DNA of 64,000 bases from Leptonema sp964619535. GTDB taxonomy: Bacteria; Spirochaetota; Leptospiria; Leptospirales; Leptonemataceae. Made by a program: the position numbers and the translations under genes. Where the stretch lies: assembly GCA_964619535.1 (NCBI GenBank), contig CAZUEX010000002.1, forward strand, positions 310,001-374,000. The letters run 5' to 3'. The notes beneath the pieces were generated by a model that did not search any database, was not told the origin of the DNA, and was given only the letters and a program-made list of their open reading frames with translations. Below, piece by piece: positions 43,116-52,097 of this stretch (positions within the stretch are counted from its first letter, which is position 1; each line of letters starts with the position of its first letter).

Positions 43116-44081
43116 ATGAAGGTGCTAATCTACACGGAGTATGGAGGTCCCGAGGTGTATCGTGTACAGAGGCGCTCGATTCCAGAAGCAGGCGACGGCC
43201 AGATATTGGTTCGCGTTCACTACAGCACCGTTACAGCAACGGAAGCCATCTTTCGACGGGGAACCTTCCTCTCGCGGCTATTTACCGGCCTTTTTCGGCC
43301 CGGCTTGCAGGTGCTTGGAGAAGAGTTTGCCGGTACTGTGGTCGTTTCGCGAAGTGAGGCATTCCGTGAAGGAGATCGTGTCTTTGGTATTACCGGCCCT
43401 GAATTCGGGGCACATGCACAGTATGTCGTTTTGCCGGAATCGGCAGTGATTCAGCCGGTGCCGGAGGGCGTTGCCTTTGAAGAAGCCGTTGCCTGCCTCG
43501 ATGGGTTTCTGACGGCCTTTCCTTTTTTACGGGATGTGGGGGGACTGCAGGCCGGACAGAAGGTTCTGATCAACGGAGCCTCCGGTTCGGTGGGCTCCGC
43601 TGCTGTACAGATAGCACACCGAATGGGCGCAGAAGTGACGGGCATATGCAGTGAAGGCAATCATCCTATGGTTCGCTCGCTGGGCGCCAGCCATGTGATT
43701 GACTACCACCGGCACGATTTCACGGAGTCTGGAAAGACGTATGACCTGATCCTGGATACGGTAGGTAACCTGACGTTTCGACGTTGCAAAAGGGCACTGA
43801 CAGATACAGGCATCTTACTCCAGGCATCGATTGGGATTTCTGTTCTGCCCGTCGTTCTCTGGACCTCATTCTTTTCAAAGAAAAAGGTTCGCATTGCAGC
43901 CACAGGATTGCGTAAGCCTGCAGAAAAACTCGAAGACATGAAGACGATTGCCACACTGGTGAAAAGGGGGGACTTCACGGCTGTGGTGGATCGGATTATG
44001 GGCATGGACGATATCGTGGAAGCACATCGTTACGTCGATACGGGCCGGAAACGCGGCAATCTTCTTCTTCGTATGACCTGA
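43116..44081 (+). CDS. Zinc-less MDR oxidoreductase under probable TetR control
   Basis: An approximately 321-residue NAD(P)H-dependent reductase of the medium-chain family. Homology starts at MKVLIYTEYGGPEVYRV, with VRVHYSTVTATEAIFRRG, the GEEFAGTVVVSRSEAFREGD block and the nucleotide-binding KVLINGASGSVGSAAVQIA. Structural and catalytic zinc ligands are absent, as in quinone or alkenal reductases. The ATG at 43116 matches the family N-terminus; an upstream in-frame ATG at 43053 is so close to the predicted promoter that it is less likely. Divergence from tetR suggests induction by a toxic quinone or aldehyde, which is inference. Confidence 0.85.
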   Translation: MKVLIYTEYGGPEVYRVQRRSIPEAGDGQILVRVHYSTVTATEAIFRRGTFLSRLFTGLFRPGLQVLGEEFAGTVVVSRSEAFREGDRVFGITGPEFGAHAQYVVLPESAVIQPVPEGVAFEEAVACLDGFLTAFPFLRDVGGLQAGQKVLINGASGSVGSAAVQIAHRMGAEVTGICSEGNHPMVRSLGASHVIDYHRHDFTESGKTYDLILDTVGNLTFRRCKRALTDTGILLQASIGISVLPVVLWTSFFSKKKVRIAATGLRKPAEKLEDMKTIATLVKRGDFTAVVDRIMGMDDIVEAHRYVDTGRKRGNLLLRMT

Positions 44082-44130
44082 TGCTGACTCCTGCACGACC
44101 TTTGATTTCGCTTGCGGATCATGCAGGGGA

Positions 44131-45276
44131 ATGGCTCATGACAACGTGAAGCCGATCTACCGATGGATGCGCCGGTTCAGCAGCAGGGCTCGTCGCGGCA
44201 GCGTCGTTATCCTGCTGACCGCTGCCATGGGTACGGCCGGCTTCGTCATTGCCTCAAAATACTACCGGGAGGCAGTGGGGGATTGGTCCGTTGCTCGCAC
44301 TACGGCCGATGGGCTGAAGGCAAGGCAGCTTGCCCTGGCAGGATTCCAGGCTGGCCTGGCTGCCCTGAAGAATGTTCCAGAAGAGTACCTGTTTCAAACC
44401 GGTCTGGCACTGAATCCACCCGATCTGCAGGTCAGCGAGGACTGCAGTCGCTGTTACGTGAAGTACAGCATCCAGCCAGAGGATGGCCGTTTAAACGTAA
44501 ACCGTCTCGTCCGTCCCCTCGATGACATGCCCGATGACACGTATCGCAGCATATTCCAGCGCTTCTTTTCGCAGTACGGTATTCCACTGGATGCCGTGGA
44601 TTCTCTCATCGACTGGATCGATGAAAACAATGTTGTTGAGGGGCAGGGCGCAGAGTCTTCGTATTATGAGAACCTGAAGCCTCCTGTTACGATCAAGAAT
44701 TACTGGATTCTTTCAGTGTCCGAGATGGCTCTGGTCAAGGACATCGGTCGGCAGACACTATTTGAATCCAGGGCACCGCCGAACTGGGAAGATGAGCAGT
44801 CAGAGCTCAGATTCTTAACCGAGGATGAGCAGTCCTTGATTACAGCCGATGACTGGATTCCAGCCAACAATCTCACCGCCTACGTTCCTCCCGATGGCGA
44901 TCCGGGTAAGGTCAACGTCAATGCAGCCCGTTACCATGTGCTGATGAGCCTCAGTGATGCGATGACCAGGGAGGCCGTTCTCGAGATCTTCAAGCTGCGC
45001 AGGCAGAACAACGGATACATCAAAGACCTGTCGGATCTGCAAAACCTTCCTTCATTGCAACGGACCACCTCTGCCGGTGTTACGCTTTACACGGAGCTTG
45101 CCGGGGCGGGGGGAGAATTCACAGGCCTTTTGAAAACGGAAGGCGAGATTTACAGGATTGTGGGCATCGGTACCATCATGCCGAGGACAGAGGGCTCTGG
45201 CAGTCCGGTGATTCGAAAGGTTACAGGGCTGTACGACAAAAAACGCCGCAGGATGCTCTATTATTCTGAAGAGTGA
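44131..45276 (+). CDS. gspK: Type II secretion minor pseudopilin GspK
   Basis: Tip pseudopilin of the type II secretion system, 381 aa, larger than other pseudopilins as expected for GspK. The prepilin leader is short and basic (FSSRARRGSVVILLTAAMGT), cleaved after Gly and lacking the +5 glutamate, as in other GspK proteins. The two SAM-like helical motifs of GspK are seen (PLDAVDSLIDWIDENN, and near the end GYIKDLSDLQNLPSL), and GKVNVNAARYHVLMSLS is a typical family segment. It is followed by gspL, gspM and gspN, so the assembly-platform half of the system is encoded here while gspC-J, if present, lie elsewhere. Confidence 0.88.
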   Translation: MAHDNVKPIYRWMRRFSSRARRGSVVILLTAAMGTAGFVIASKYYREAVGDWSVARTTADGLKARQLALAGFQAGLAALKNVPEEYLFQTGLALNPPDLQVSEDCSRCYVKYSIQPEDGRLNVNRLVRPLDDMPDDTYRSIFQRFFSQYGIPLDAVDSLIDWIDENNVVEGQGAESSYYENLKPPVTIKNYWILSVSEMALVKDIGRQTLFESRAPPNWEDEQSELRFLTEDEQSLITADDWIPANNLTAYVPPDGDPGKVNVNAARYHVLMSLSDAMTREAVLEIFKLRRQNNGYIKDLSDLQNLPSLQRTTSAGVTLYTELAGAGGEFTGLLKTEGEIYRIVGIGTIMPRTEGSGSPVIRKVTGLYDKKRRRMLYYSEE

Positions 45277-45357
45277 CGGGTAGAGGCAGACTTTTTCGCT
45301 CGAAGCCCAGGCTGGCCCACGGAATATGGGTCCTGGCATCCGATACTGGTCAAGAGA

Positions 45358-46965
45358 ATGGGTCTTTTTCAGGAAAACGTGGTCATTGTCGATCGTGGTA
45401 GCCATGAGCTCCGCGCCCTGCTTGTTCGCAGGGGAATGGGGACGTTTGACATCCTGAAAAAGGAGACGTTGCCGGCCCTGCCTGCTCCCGATGGGGACAT
45501 GGATACGGGCAGCTATAATCTGCTGCGCTTCATTCAAACCCTGTTCCCTGACGAATCGGTCTTCTATCTGTCGCTGACCGGAACAGAGCTCTTTACCCGA
45601 AACGTTGATCTGCCAACCGACGATGCAAGGCTGGCAGCCGAGATTCTGCCCGGTGATCTGGAGCCGCTTCTTCCCGTTGCCCTCGAAGATGTAGAGGTGG
45701 TGGCCACATGCTGGCAGAGGGCAGAGGGGCAATCCCGCATGACGGCCTTTGCTGTAGAGAAACAGCAGATGGAGGCCCTTGCGGATTCTGTTATCAAGAG
45801 TGGCAAGACCATCGGCTATATGGCGCCTGCTGCCCATATGCTGGCCTCTGCTGTGCAGTTGCTTCCCGAAGAGGACAGGGCAGGCGTTATCGCGCAGCTC
45901 GATATCGGGCTGTACGGTTCTACATTGAATCTCCTTTATGATGGCAGGCTTGCCTTTACCCGAAACCTGCCCATTGGCGGTGCCGACTTTACAGCAGAGA
46001 TTGCAGACCAGCTGGGTATCTCTCTGGAAGAGGCCGAACGCTTTAAGATCGAGTCCGGCCTTGATATTTCGCGCAAAGAGATCGATGAAATAGCGCCACA
46101 GCGAGGCCTTACCTCTGCAAAATTGAGGCGGATGAAGCAGGCGCTTCTGCGGCTTGTAAAAGAGATGGCTGCAGAGATTGACCGCTCCATCCTTGCTTCA
46201 CCGTTGCGAGAGCCTTCGCACCTCTACATCTCAGGGGGAGGCTCCCTGCTGGGTGGCATTACAGAGGCCCTGGAAGAACAGACGAACATACGTTTTCGGC
46301 GCTATCCACTGCTTCTTGCAGAGGAAGCCGTGGACCGCTGGATCTTCTGTCTGGGCATGATGCATGCCTCCGGTGGCAGCAAGGAGGCCAGGCTTGACTT
46401 CCTGCAAACGCCGACAGGAGGAAGGCTGCGCAGTGCGGAGGTCCGCTGGAAGCCCTTTATTGCTCCCGGTATCGTTGCCGCTTCCGCCACTATCATCCTG
46501 CTTTTTTCCTTTATAATTGGTATTGTATCGGAGCAAAGGCAGCTATCGGAGCTTCGTGGCCAGATGCAGGAGGTTGCAAAGGGCATTGCCGGCATCAATC
46601 CGCGGCAGAATCCGGTGAGGGCCGCTCGAGATCTGTGTCAGAAGCGGCTGCGGGTGATGCGTTCCGTGCTGGGCGGATACAGGGTGCTCGACATCCTGAA
46701 AGAGGTAACCGAGCATACTCCCGATCCATCCCGTCTGCAGGTGAAATTTCGCAGTCTCAGCTACGATGAGTCCGCTGTGGATCTGGAGCTTGAACTTGAC
46801 AATGTCAATCAGATCGTGGCCGTGCAGGAGCATTACCAGAACAGCAAGATGTTCTCTGCGGTGGAGGTGGTTCGGCCGGACATCATCGGTGGAAGAAAGG
46901 CCAGACTTCGGCTGAAGCTCATCCTGAAGCCTGTTGCCAATAATCTTGAGGTGAACTGTCGCTGA
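45358..46965 (+). CDS. gspL: Type II secretion assembly-platform protein GspL (PilM/PilN-like)
   Basis: A 535-residue protein joining a cytoplasmic actin-like domain to a periplasmic part by one helix. The N-terminal ~350 residues look like PilM/GspL-cyto (phosphate segments IAQLDIGLYGSTLNLLYDGR and LYISGGGSLLGGITEALEEQ). A transmembrane helix (VAASATIILLFSFIIGIVS, about 375-393) precedes a ferredoxin-like periplasmic region with a coiled-coil start (EQRQLSELRGQMQEVAKGI). In T2SS, GspL holds the GspE ATPase to the platform. It starts 81 bases after gspK and overlaps gspM by TGATG. Confidence 0.85.
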   Translation: MGLFQENVVIVDRGSHELRALLVRRGMGTFDILKKETLPALPAPDGDMDTGSYNLLRFIQTLFPDESVFYLSLTGTELFTRNVDLPTDDARLAAEILPGDLEPLLPVALEDVEVVATCWQRAEGQSRMTAFAVEKQQMEALADSVIKSGKTIGYMAPAAHMLASAVQLLPEEDRAGVIAQLDIGLYGSTLNLLYDGRLAFTRNLPIGGADFTAEIADQLGISLEEAERFKIESGLDISRKEIDEIAPQRGLTSAKLRRMKQALLRLVKEMAAEIDRSILASPLREPSHLYISGGGSLLGGITEALEEQTNIRFRRYPLLLAEEAVDRWIFCLGMMHASGGSKEARLDFLQTPTGGRLRSAEVRWKPFIAPGIVAASATIILLFSFIIGIVSEQRQLSELRGQMQEVAKGIAGINPRQNPVRAARDLCQKRLRVMRSVLGGYRVLDILKEVTEHTPDPSRLQVKFRSLSYDESAVDLELELDNVNQIVAVQEHYQNSKMFSAVEVVRPDIIGGRKARLRLKLILKPVANNLEVNCR

Positions 46966-47462
46966 TGCTGGATAAACTGAGTGCACGCGAAAGGTTGTTG
47001 TTGCTTCTGGCCGGTATCTTTCTTGCTGTTCTGATGCTTGGCTTTGTGGGCCACCTGATTTTAGAGAAGCGGGCCAACCTGCGCAGGCAGCTGGTTCAGG
47101 CCAGGCGTGATGTGAAAACTCTTGTAAAATTGCGCCAGGACATACAGTCCATGGCGGCTACGGGCAGCCTGCCCGATGAAAACCGGCTGCTCAGTATCGT
47201 GTCGCAGGCCATACAGAACCGCAACCTGACCGCTTCCAGCATTCGGCCAGATGAGCAGAAGGTCGGTCGTAACGATAAGAAGATCCTTGTAAAGGTTACA
47301 TTCAGTGGCGTACAGCTTCAGCCTTTCCTGCAATTCCTCTACGATATGGAAGCTGAACAGAAAAACGGTATTACAATCGGTGAACTGCGGATCAGAAAGG
47401 CTCTGGCCCGCGAAACCTACGATGCAAGCGTAACCATCTATGTGATGCAGCCGGTAAAATAG
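46965..47462 (+). CDS. gspM: Type II secretion assembly-platform protein GspM (PilO-like)
   Basis: A 165-residue bitopic membrane protein: short cytoplasmic N-terminus (LDKLSARERLLLL), one transmembrane helix (LLLAGIFLAVLMLGFVGHLI), a coiled coil (KRANLRRQLVQARRDVKTLV) and a periplasmic ferredoxin-like domain (KILVKVTFSGVQLQPFLQFL, LRIRKALARETYDASVTIYV). This is the standard GspM/PilO plan; it pairs with GspL. Coupling by TGATG with gspL and a 1-base gap to gspN supports the assignment. Confidence 0.85.
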   Translation: MLDKLSARERLLLLLAGIFLAVLMLGFVGHLILEKRANLRRQLVQARRDVKTLVKLRQDIQSMAATGSLPDENRLLSIVSQAIQNRNLTASSIRPDEQKVGRNDKKILVKVTFSGVQLQPFLQFLYDMEAEQKNGITIGELRIRKALARETYDASVTIYVMQPVK

Positions 47463-47463
47463 T

Positions 47464-48327
47464 ATGACTCTGGAAACGGAAGAGCTGGAAGAAAACGAAG
47501 ACCTGCAGGAAGAGACCGCAGAAGAGGCCACACTGAGCGGACGTCAGCGTCTGTGGGTGGTTCTGGCCGGCCTGCTATCGTTTCTGTTCTTTTCGTTTTT
47601 GTTTTTTCCGTTTGAGGGCATTTTGCGCTCCGTTTTACAGGGCCTGTTGCCGCCGCAGGTCAGGCTGGATTTCTCTACCGTAAAGCTCGGTTTTGCAGGT
47701 GCAACGACGGTGGAAGACCTGCAGCTCCGTGGCACGGATGGCCTTTACTTTGAGACGGAACAGCTGGCAGCAGACCTGAAAACCATGGCATTGCTGCGCC
47801 GTGCACCGCAGGGCGTGATTCGGCTGAAGAACGGTAGCTTTAGCGCCGGCCGGTTCAGCGGAACGGTAGAATCGGTGGATCTAACCCTGAACATGGGTAA
47901 TATGAGCCTCCCTCTTTCACAATGGGAAGGAGTCATGCAGTGGAAGATCAGAGGCATGCAGCCCGAACAGCTTCCCGATATTCTCAATGCAATACCGGCA
48001 TCGCCACAGGAACTGAGCATTCAGCAGCTTAGCCTGCCTCTGCGTTTTCAAAACGGCATCGTGGACTTCGGCCAGACGCAGCTGCAGACTTCTGTTTTTG
48101 TGATTCGTCTGGAAGGAACAGGCCGGCTGGGACGGTCCGCAGGACAGACGTCTCTCGATGGCAGGGTCTGCCTTCGACCTGTAGATGACCTGGAGACAAA
48201 GAATGAGCCCCTGTACAGTCTTTATATTATGAGCGGAGGTACTGCCGGCGGAGAGCTCTGCATGAAGATGACCGGAACGCTGGCAAGACCGAACATCCAG
48301 CCGATTGAACGCCAGCCAGCTCAGTAG
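47464..48327 (+). CDS. gspN: GspN-like type II secretion protein
   Basis: A 287-residue inner-membrane-anchored protein with an acidic N-terminus (ETEELEENEDLQEETAEEA), one membrane helix (LWVVLAGLLSFLFFSFLFF) and a beta-rich periplasmic domain with AsmA-like strands (VRLDFSTVKLGFAGATTVED, GSFSAGRFSGTVESVDLTLN). It fits GspN in size, topology and position after gspM. GspN is not essential in all systems; its role is unclear. The final part carries polar segments ending LARPNIQPIERQ. The next gene, smpB, starts 64 bases later. Confidence 0.75.
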   Translation: MTLETEELEENEDLQEETAEEATLSGRQRLWVVLAGLLSFLFFSFLFFPFEGILRSVLQGLLPPQVRLDFSTVKLGFAGATTVEDLQLRGTDGLYFETEQLAADLKTMALLRRAPQGVIRLKNGSFSAGRFSGTVESVDLTLNMGNMSLPLSQWEGVMQWKIRGMQPEQLPDILNAIPASPQELSIQQLSLPLRFQNGIVDFGQTQLQTSVFVIRLEGTGRLGRSAGQTSLDGRVCLRPVDDLETKNEPLYSLYIMSGGTAGGELCMKMTGTLARPNIQPIERQPAQ

Positions 48328-48391
48328 CTCTCAGGCAGGATGTTTCGGACTTTTCAACCTGTAGCCATGCGAAAAACTGCTCTGACAGGGC

Positions 48392-48877
48392 ATGGTTATG
48401 GCCGAAAAAAAGAAACGAAATCAACCGCAATCACTGGTCAACAGGCGGGCCCGATACAACTACGAGGTTCTGGAAACCTACGAGGCCGGCATTGCACTTC
48501 TCGGTACGGAAGTAAAAAGTCTGCGCGAAGGCAAGGCCGACATTGCCGATGCCTTTGCCGTGCCACGCGGCCATGAAATCTTTCTTCTGAACCTGCGCAT
48601 TCAGCCTTATCGTAATGCTACATACTTTAACCACGAAGAGTCGCGCTCGCGTAAGTTGTTGCTGAAACGTGACGAAATCACCAAACTGATTTCAAAGGTT
48701 CAGGAAAAGCGACTGACCCTTGTTCCGCTGAAAATCTACTTCAATGCCCGTGGTAAAGTGAAGGTTGAGCTGGGACTGTGTCGTGGTAAGAAGAACGTGG
48801 ACAGGCGAGAAGACGAACGCAGGAAGCAGGACCAGCGTGAGATGGACCGGGCACTGAAATACCGGGAGCGATCATGA
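48392..48877 (+). CDS. smpB: SsrA-binding protein SmpB
   Basis: Binds tmRNA and brings it to stalled ribosomes in trans-translation. The 161-residue protein shows the OB-fold core (NRRARYNYEVLETYEAGIAL, LGTEVKSLREGKADIADAFA), the tmRNA-contact segment FNHEESRSRKLLLKRDEITK and the basic C-terminal tail that folds in the decoding channel (GKKNVDRREDERRKQDQREM). The start ATG at 48392 is followed by a second ATG at 48398; either is possible. The stop overlaps the der start by ATGA. No tmRNA (ssrA) gene was seen in the window. Confidence 0.95.
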   Translation: MVMAEKKKRNQPQSLVNRRARYNYEVLETYEAGIALLGTEVKSLREGKADIADAFAVPRGHEIFLLNLRIQPYRNATYFNHEESRSRKLLLKRDEITKLISKVQEKRLTLVPLKIYFNARGKVKVELGLCRGKKNVDRREDERRKQDQREMDRALKYRERS

Positions 48878-50415
48878 AAAAGCCAATTCCCGTGGTGGCT
48901 CTGGCCGGTAAAAAGAATGCCGGCAAATCCTCACTGCTGAACACCCTTCTTGGAAAGTCGCGGGCCATTACCGATGACTTTGCCGGGCTGACGCGGGATC
49001 TGCTCGAAGTGGAGATCCGCCGTTACGGCTATCACTTTCAGCTTGTCGATATGCCTGGCCTCGATCTTGACGACGAACAGCCTCTTGAGAAGGAAATCCT
49101 CAAGCGGGCACGATCGTTTCTGCAAATCGTCGATTGTGTTGTACTTGTCTATGATGTGCCCGGGCCGTCTCCTTTCGATATAGAGCTTCGCGAGTTCTTT
49201 CGACGTCAGTTTCCGCAGCTGCCCGTTGTCGAAATCGTCAACAAGGTCGACAATCCCGAGATGGCCGATGACCTGCTGCCGGATTTTTTTGAAACGGGTC
49301 TGTTACCGCTTCCTGTTTCGGCCAAAAGTCGCTGGAACATGCGCCAGCTCTGTAAAGAAATCGATAGCCGGCTGGACGGCAGGGCCCGTGAACGTCAGAA
49401 GCAGGAGGCCCCCGAAAAGGAACGGGAAGAAGGTCAGACCCCTGTGGCCAAACAGGACTCTACCGTGGTCTCTGACCTTGAAACAGAGGATATCCGCATA
49501 GCCATCGTGGGCAAACCGAATGCCGGTAAGTCCTCGCTCTTTAATCGCTGGATCGGACAGGAGCTGTCCCTGGTATCTGATATTGCCGGTACCACACGCG
49601 ATACGATCGATACGGTCTTCCGTCATTTTGGTCGCACGATTCGCGTCGTCGATACGGCAGGCCTGCGCCGGGAACGTCGCATCAAGGATTCTCCTGAGTT
49701 CTTCTCAGCCCGTCGCAGCCGGCGAGCCATTCAGGACAGTCATGTGGTGGTGCAGCTTCTGGCAGCGCCCGACGGCATAACGGACTACGACAAGAAGATT
49801 GCCTCACTTGTTCAGGAACTGTCGCGTCCTTCAATCATTGTTGTGAATAAGTGGGATATTGTTCCTGATAAAGAAACCAATACACAGAAGGAATTTCTAA
49901 AAGATATTCAGAGCCTGTTCCCGTATCTGAAAAAGGTGCCGGTGTTCTTTTGCTCGGCTCTTACGGGCAAGCGTGCCATGGAGCCCCTGAAAAAGGCCAT
50001 CGAGGTGTATGAGCGTGCCTCGTTTCGCGTTCCTACGGCTAAACTCAATGACATCGTGCAGCGCTGGCTTGCCGGTCGACATGGCATCCCTGCCGGTTTC
50101 AAGCTTTACTATGCAACGCAAACGGGACGGATGCCTCCTGTATTCGTTCTCTTTGTGAACCGGGCCAATCTGCTACCGAAAAATGCACTGAGCTTCCTCG
50201 AAAACCGTCTGCGCGAGGAGTTCCAGTTGCAGGGAATCCCCATTCGCATTCTTGTACGCGAAAATCAGGATGGCAGGACAGGTTCGAAAGAGGCAACAGG
50301 CCCGGGTGGCAACAGGAAGAAAGCTGCAAAAGGCTCAGGAAAGGGCTCCGGTAAAGGACCGGCTCGAAAAAAGAAAAAAGACGTGATTCGATCGATCGCC
50401 CGAACAAGGAAGTGA
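48874..50415 (+). CDS. der: Double GTPase Der (EngA)
   Basis: Ribosome-assembly GTPase, 513 aa, with two tandem G domains and a C-terminal KH-like domain. G1 motifs are GKKNAGKSSLLN and GKPNAGKSSLFN; switch regions FAGLTRDLLEVEI and IAGTTRDTIDTVF; G3 motifs VDMPGLDL and VDTAGLRR; G4 NKVD and NKWD. The KH-like domain follows (about 370-460). The last ~50 residues are a Gly/Lys-rich basic tail (KKAAKGSGKGSGKGPARKKK), longer than the usual short tail. ATGA overlap with smpB couples the two translation-related genes. Confidence 0.96.
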   Translation: MKKPIPVVALAGKKNAGKSSLLNTLLGKSRAITDDFAGLTRDLLEVEIRRYGYHFQLVDMPGLDLDDEQPLEKEILKRARSFLQIVDCVVLVYDVPGPSPFDIELREFFRRQFPQLPVVEIVNKVDNPEMADDLLPDFFETGLLPLPVSAKSRWNMRQLCKEIDSRLDGRARERQKQEAPEKEREEGQTPVAKQDSTVVSDLETEDIRIAIVGKPNAGKSSLFNRWIGQELSLVSDIAGTTRDTIDTVFRHFGRTIRVVDTAGLRRERRIKDSPEFFSARRSRRAIQDSHVVVQLLAAPDGITDYDKKIASLVQELSRPSIIVVNKWDIVPDKETNTQKEFLKDIQSLFPYLKKVPVFFCSALTGKRAMEPLKKAIEVYERASFRVPTAKLNDIVQRWLAGRHGIPAGFKLYYATQTGRMPPVFVLFVNRANLLPKNALSFLENRLREEFQLQGIPIRILVRENQDGRTGSKEATGPGGNRKKAAKGSGKGSGKGPARKKKKDVIRSIARTRK

Positions 50416-50416
50416 T

Positions 50417-51058
50417 ATGTTCCTCGATGAGATCTTCGAGTCTGACTTCTTTCTGCTGGATCGTAAACGAGAGCTGGCCGAGTGGTTTTATTCGCATTAC
50501 CACAGTTACACCCCCGAAGATATCTATGGCTGGCTGTGGGCTGGAGAGTTCGGTTACCCGCCAGGACAGTACCCTGATCCTGATCTACACGCCCTGCTTG
50601 AAGATATACGCCAGGCCAGACAGCATCCAGGAGCCATCGAGCAGGTATGGGAGCCTCTTGGCCTGGAAAACCAGCTGATCAAGATCAACATTGCCCACTA
50701 CGCTGATGCTGACTGTCCATTGCCAAGGCTGATCCAGCTTTCCGAGCGCATCCGTCAGGAGATCCATCCCAATGCCATGCGATTTAAGTCCAACTGGAAC
50801 CTGATGAAGGCACAGATCTCCGATGGGTCGGATGTAACCCTTACACAGATTCACGAATTCGAAGAGCGCATTCCATTCAATATGACACCCTATATCGTCT
50901 ACAGCGCGGACTTTCTTTCACAATTTGGATTTCGTTATCGCATCGTTCCTGCCGAGCTCTTCTTTGACTACTTTCCGGAGTTTGAGGGCATATACGATCG
51001 ACATGAGCGAAACGATCGCCGTACTGGTTCTGCAGAAGACTTTGATAGTTCCCTCTAG
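50417..51058 (+). CDS. Uncharacterised protein downstream of der
   Basis: A 213-residue acidic soluble protein that I do not recognise. No signal peptide or membrane segment. Aromatic-rich parts stand out: LAEWFYSHYHSYTPEDIYGW, LWAGEFGYPPGQYPDPD, and FGFRYRIVPAELFFDYFPEF. The start follows the der stop by 1 base and mtnA begins 13 bases after its stop, so it belongs to the gsp-smpB-der-mtnA run. The tight spacing suggests a conserved gene. A link to ribosome assembly or methionine salvage would be a guess. Confidence 0.65.
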   Translation: MFLDEIFESDFFLLDRKRELAEWFYSHYHSYTPEDIYGWLWAGEFGYPPGQYPDPDLHALLEDIRQARQHPGAIEQVWEPLGLENQLIKINIAHYADADCPLPRLIQLSERIRQEIHPNAMRFKSNWNLMKAQISDGSDVTLTQIHEFEERIPFNMTPYIVYSADFLSQFGFRYRIVPAELFFDYFPEFEGIYDRHERNDRRTGSAEDFDSSL

Positions 51059-51071
51059 AACAGAATAGAAT

Positions 51072-52097
51072 ATGAATTACCTACCGTCGCTGAAATATGA
51101 AAACGGACAGTTAACGATCCTGGACCAAACAGAACTGCCGGCCCGAACGGTCTGGCTGCCTGTTCAGGATCTTGAAACGGCCTGCGAGGCCATTGTTTCT
51201 CTGCGCGTAAGGGGAGCCCCGGCCATTGGTGTGATGGCAGCCCTTGCATCCGCTGTAGCCTTCCGAACTGCCATCCAGGCCGGAGAACAGGCAGGTGTGG
51301 AGCTCTTTCTGAAAATCTGTGACCGGCTGCGTTCCACACGTCCAACGGCCGTTAACCTGTTCTATGCCATGGACCGCATGTCCGAAAAGGCCCGGTCTTT
51401 AGAAGGAAAGACGCCGGACGACATGCTCCGCATCCTCGAAGAAGAAGCGCTTGCCATATACAGAGAAGACGTATCCCTCTGCGAAGCCATCGGTCGGCAC
51501 GGTGCATCGCTGATTCCAGACGGAGCAACGGTTCTTACGCATTGCAATACTGGATCGCTTGCCACGGCAGGCAGAGGAACAGCGCTCGGTGCCATCTATA
51601 CGGCCTTCTTTGAAGAGGGCAAGAAGATCCAGGTGATCAACACAGAAACGCGTCCGCTTTTACAGGGTTCACGGCTGACATCCTACGAGCTTGTGCAGGC
51701 GGGAATTCCCGTTACGCTGATTACAGACAGTATGGCTGCCATGGTCATGCAGCAACGCCGCGTGGATCTCGTCATGGTTGGTGCCGATCGCATTGCGCGA
51801 AACGGCGATTCAGCAAACAAGATCGGAACACTGGCCCTGTCCGTCCTTGCCAGGCATTTCCATATTCCCTTTTACGTCCTTGCTCCTTCTACGACGATTG
51901 ACACAGGCATTGCCGGTGGAGCCGACATCGTCATCGAAGAGCGCGGTGCGGATGAGGTGCGGACGTTTGGAGCGCGGCAGACAGCACCGAAAGAGGTGAA
52001 CGTCTTCAATCCTGCCTTCGATGTGGCGCCGGCCGATGCAATTAGTGCCATCGTCACCGAAAAGGGGATCTTTCGGGCTCCTTACGACTTTCGCTGA
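51072..52097 (+). CDS. mtnA: S-methyl-5-thioribose-1-phosphate isomerase
   Basis: Methionine-salvage enzyme converting methylthioribose-1-phosphate to methylthioribulose-1-phosphate. The 341-residue protein shows the eIF2B-related fold with SLRVRGAPAIGVMAALA, the catalytic-cysteine segment LTHCNTGSLATAGRGTALGA and the catalytic-aspartate segment VGADRIARNGDSANKIGTLA; the tail ends in the family-like FNPAFDVAPADAISAIVTEK. No other mtn gene is in the window. Its last 16 bases overlap the 3' end of cca. Confidence 0.95.
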   Translation: MNYLPSLKYENGQLTILDQTELPARTVWLPVQDLETACEAIVSLRVRGAPAIGVMAALASAVAFRTAIQAGEQAGVELFLKICDRLRSTRPTAVNLFYAMDRMSEKARSLEGKTPDDMLRILEEEALAIYREDVSLCEAIGRHGASLIPDGATVLTHCNTGSLATAGRGTALGAIYTAFFEEGKKIQVINTETRPLLQGSRLTSYELVQAGIPVTLITDSMAAMVMQQRRVDLVMVGADRIARNGDSANKIGTLALSVLARHFHIPFYVLAPSTTIDTGIAGGADIVIEERGADEVRTFGARQTAPKEVNVFNPAFDVAPADAISAIVTEKGIFRAPYDFR

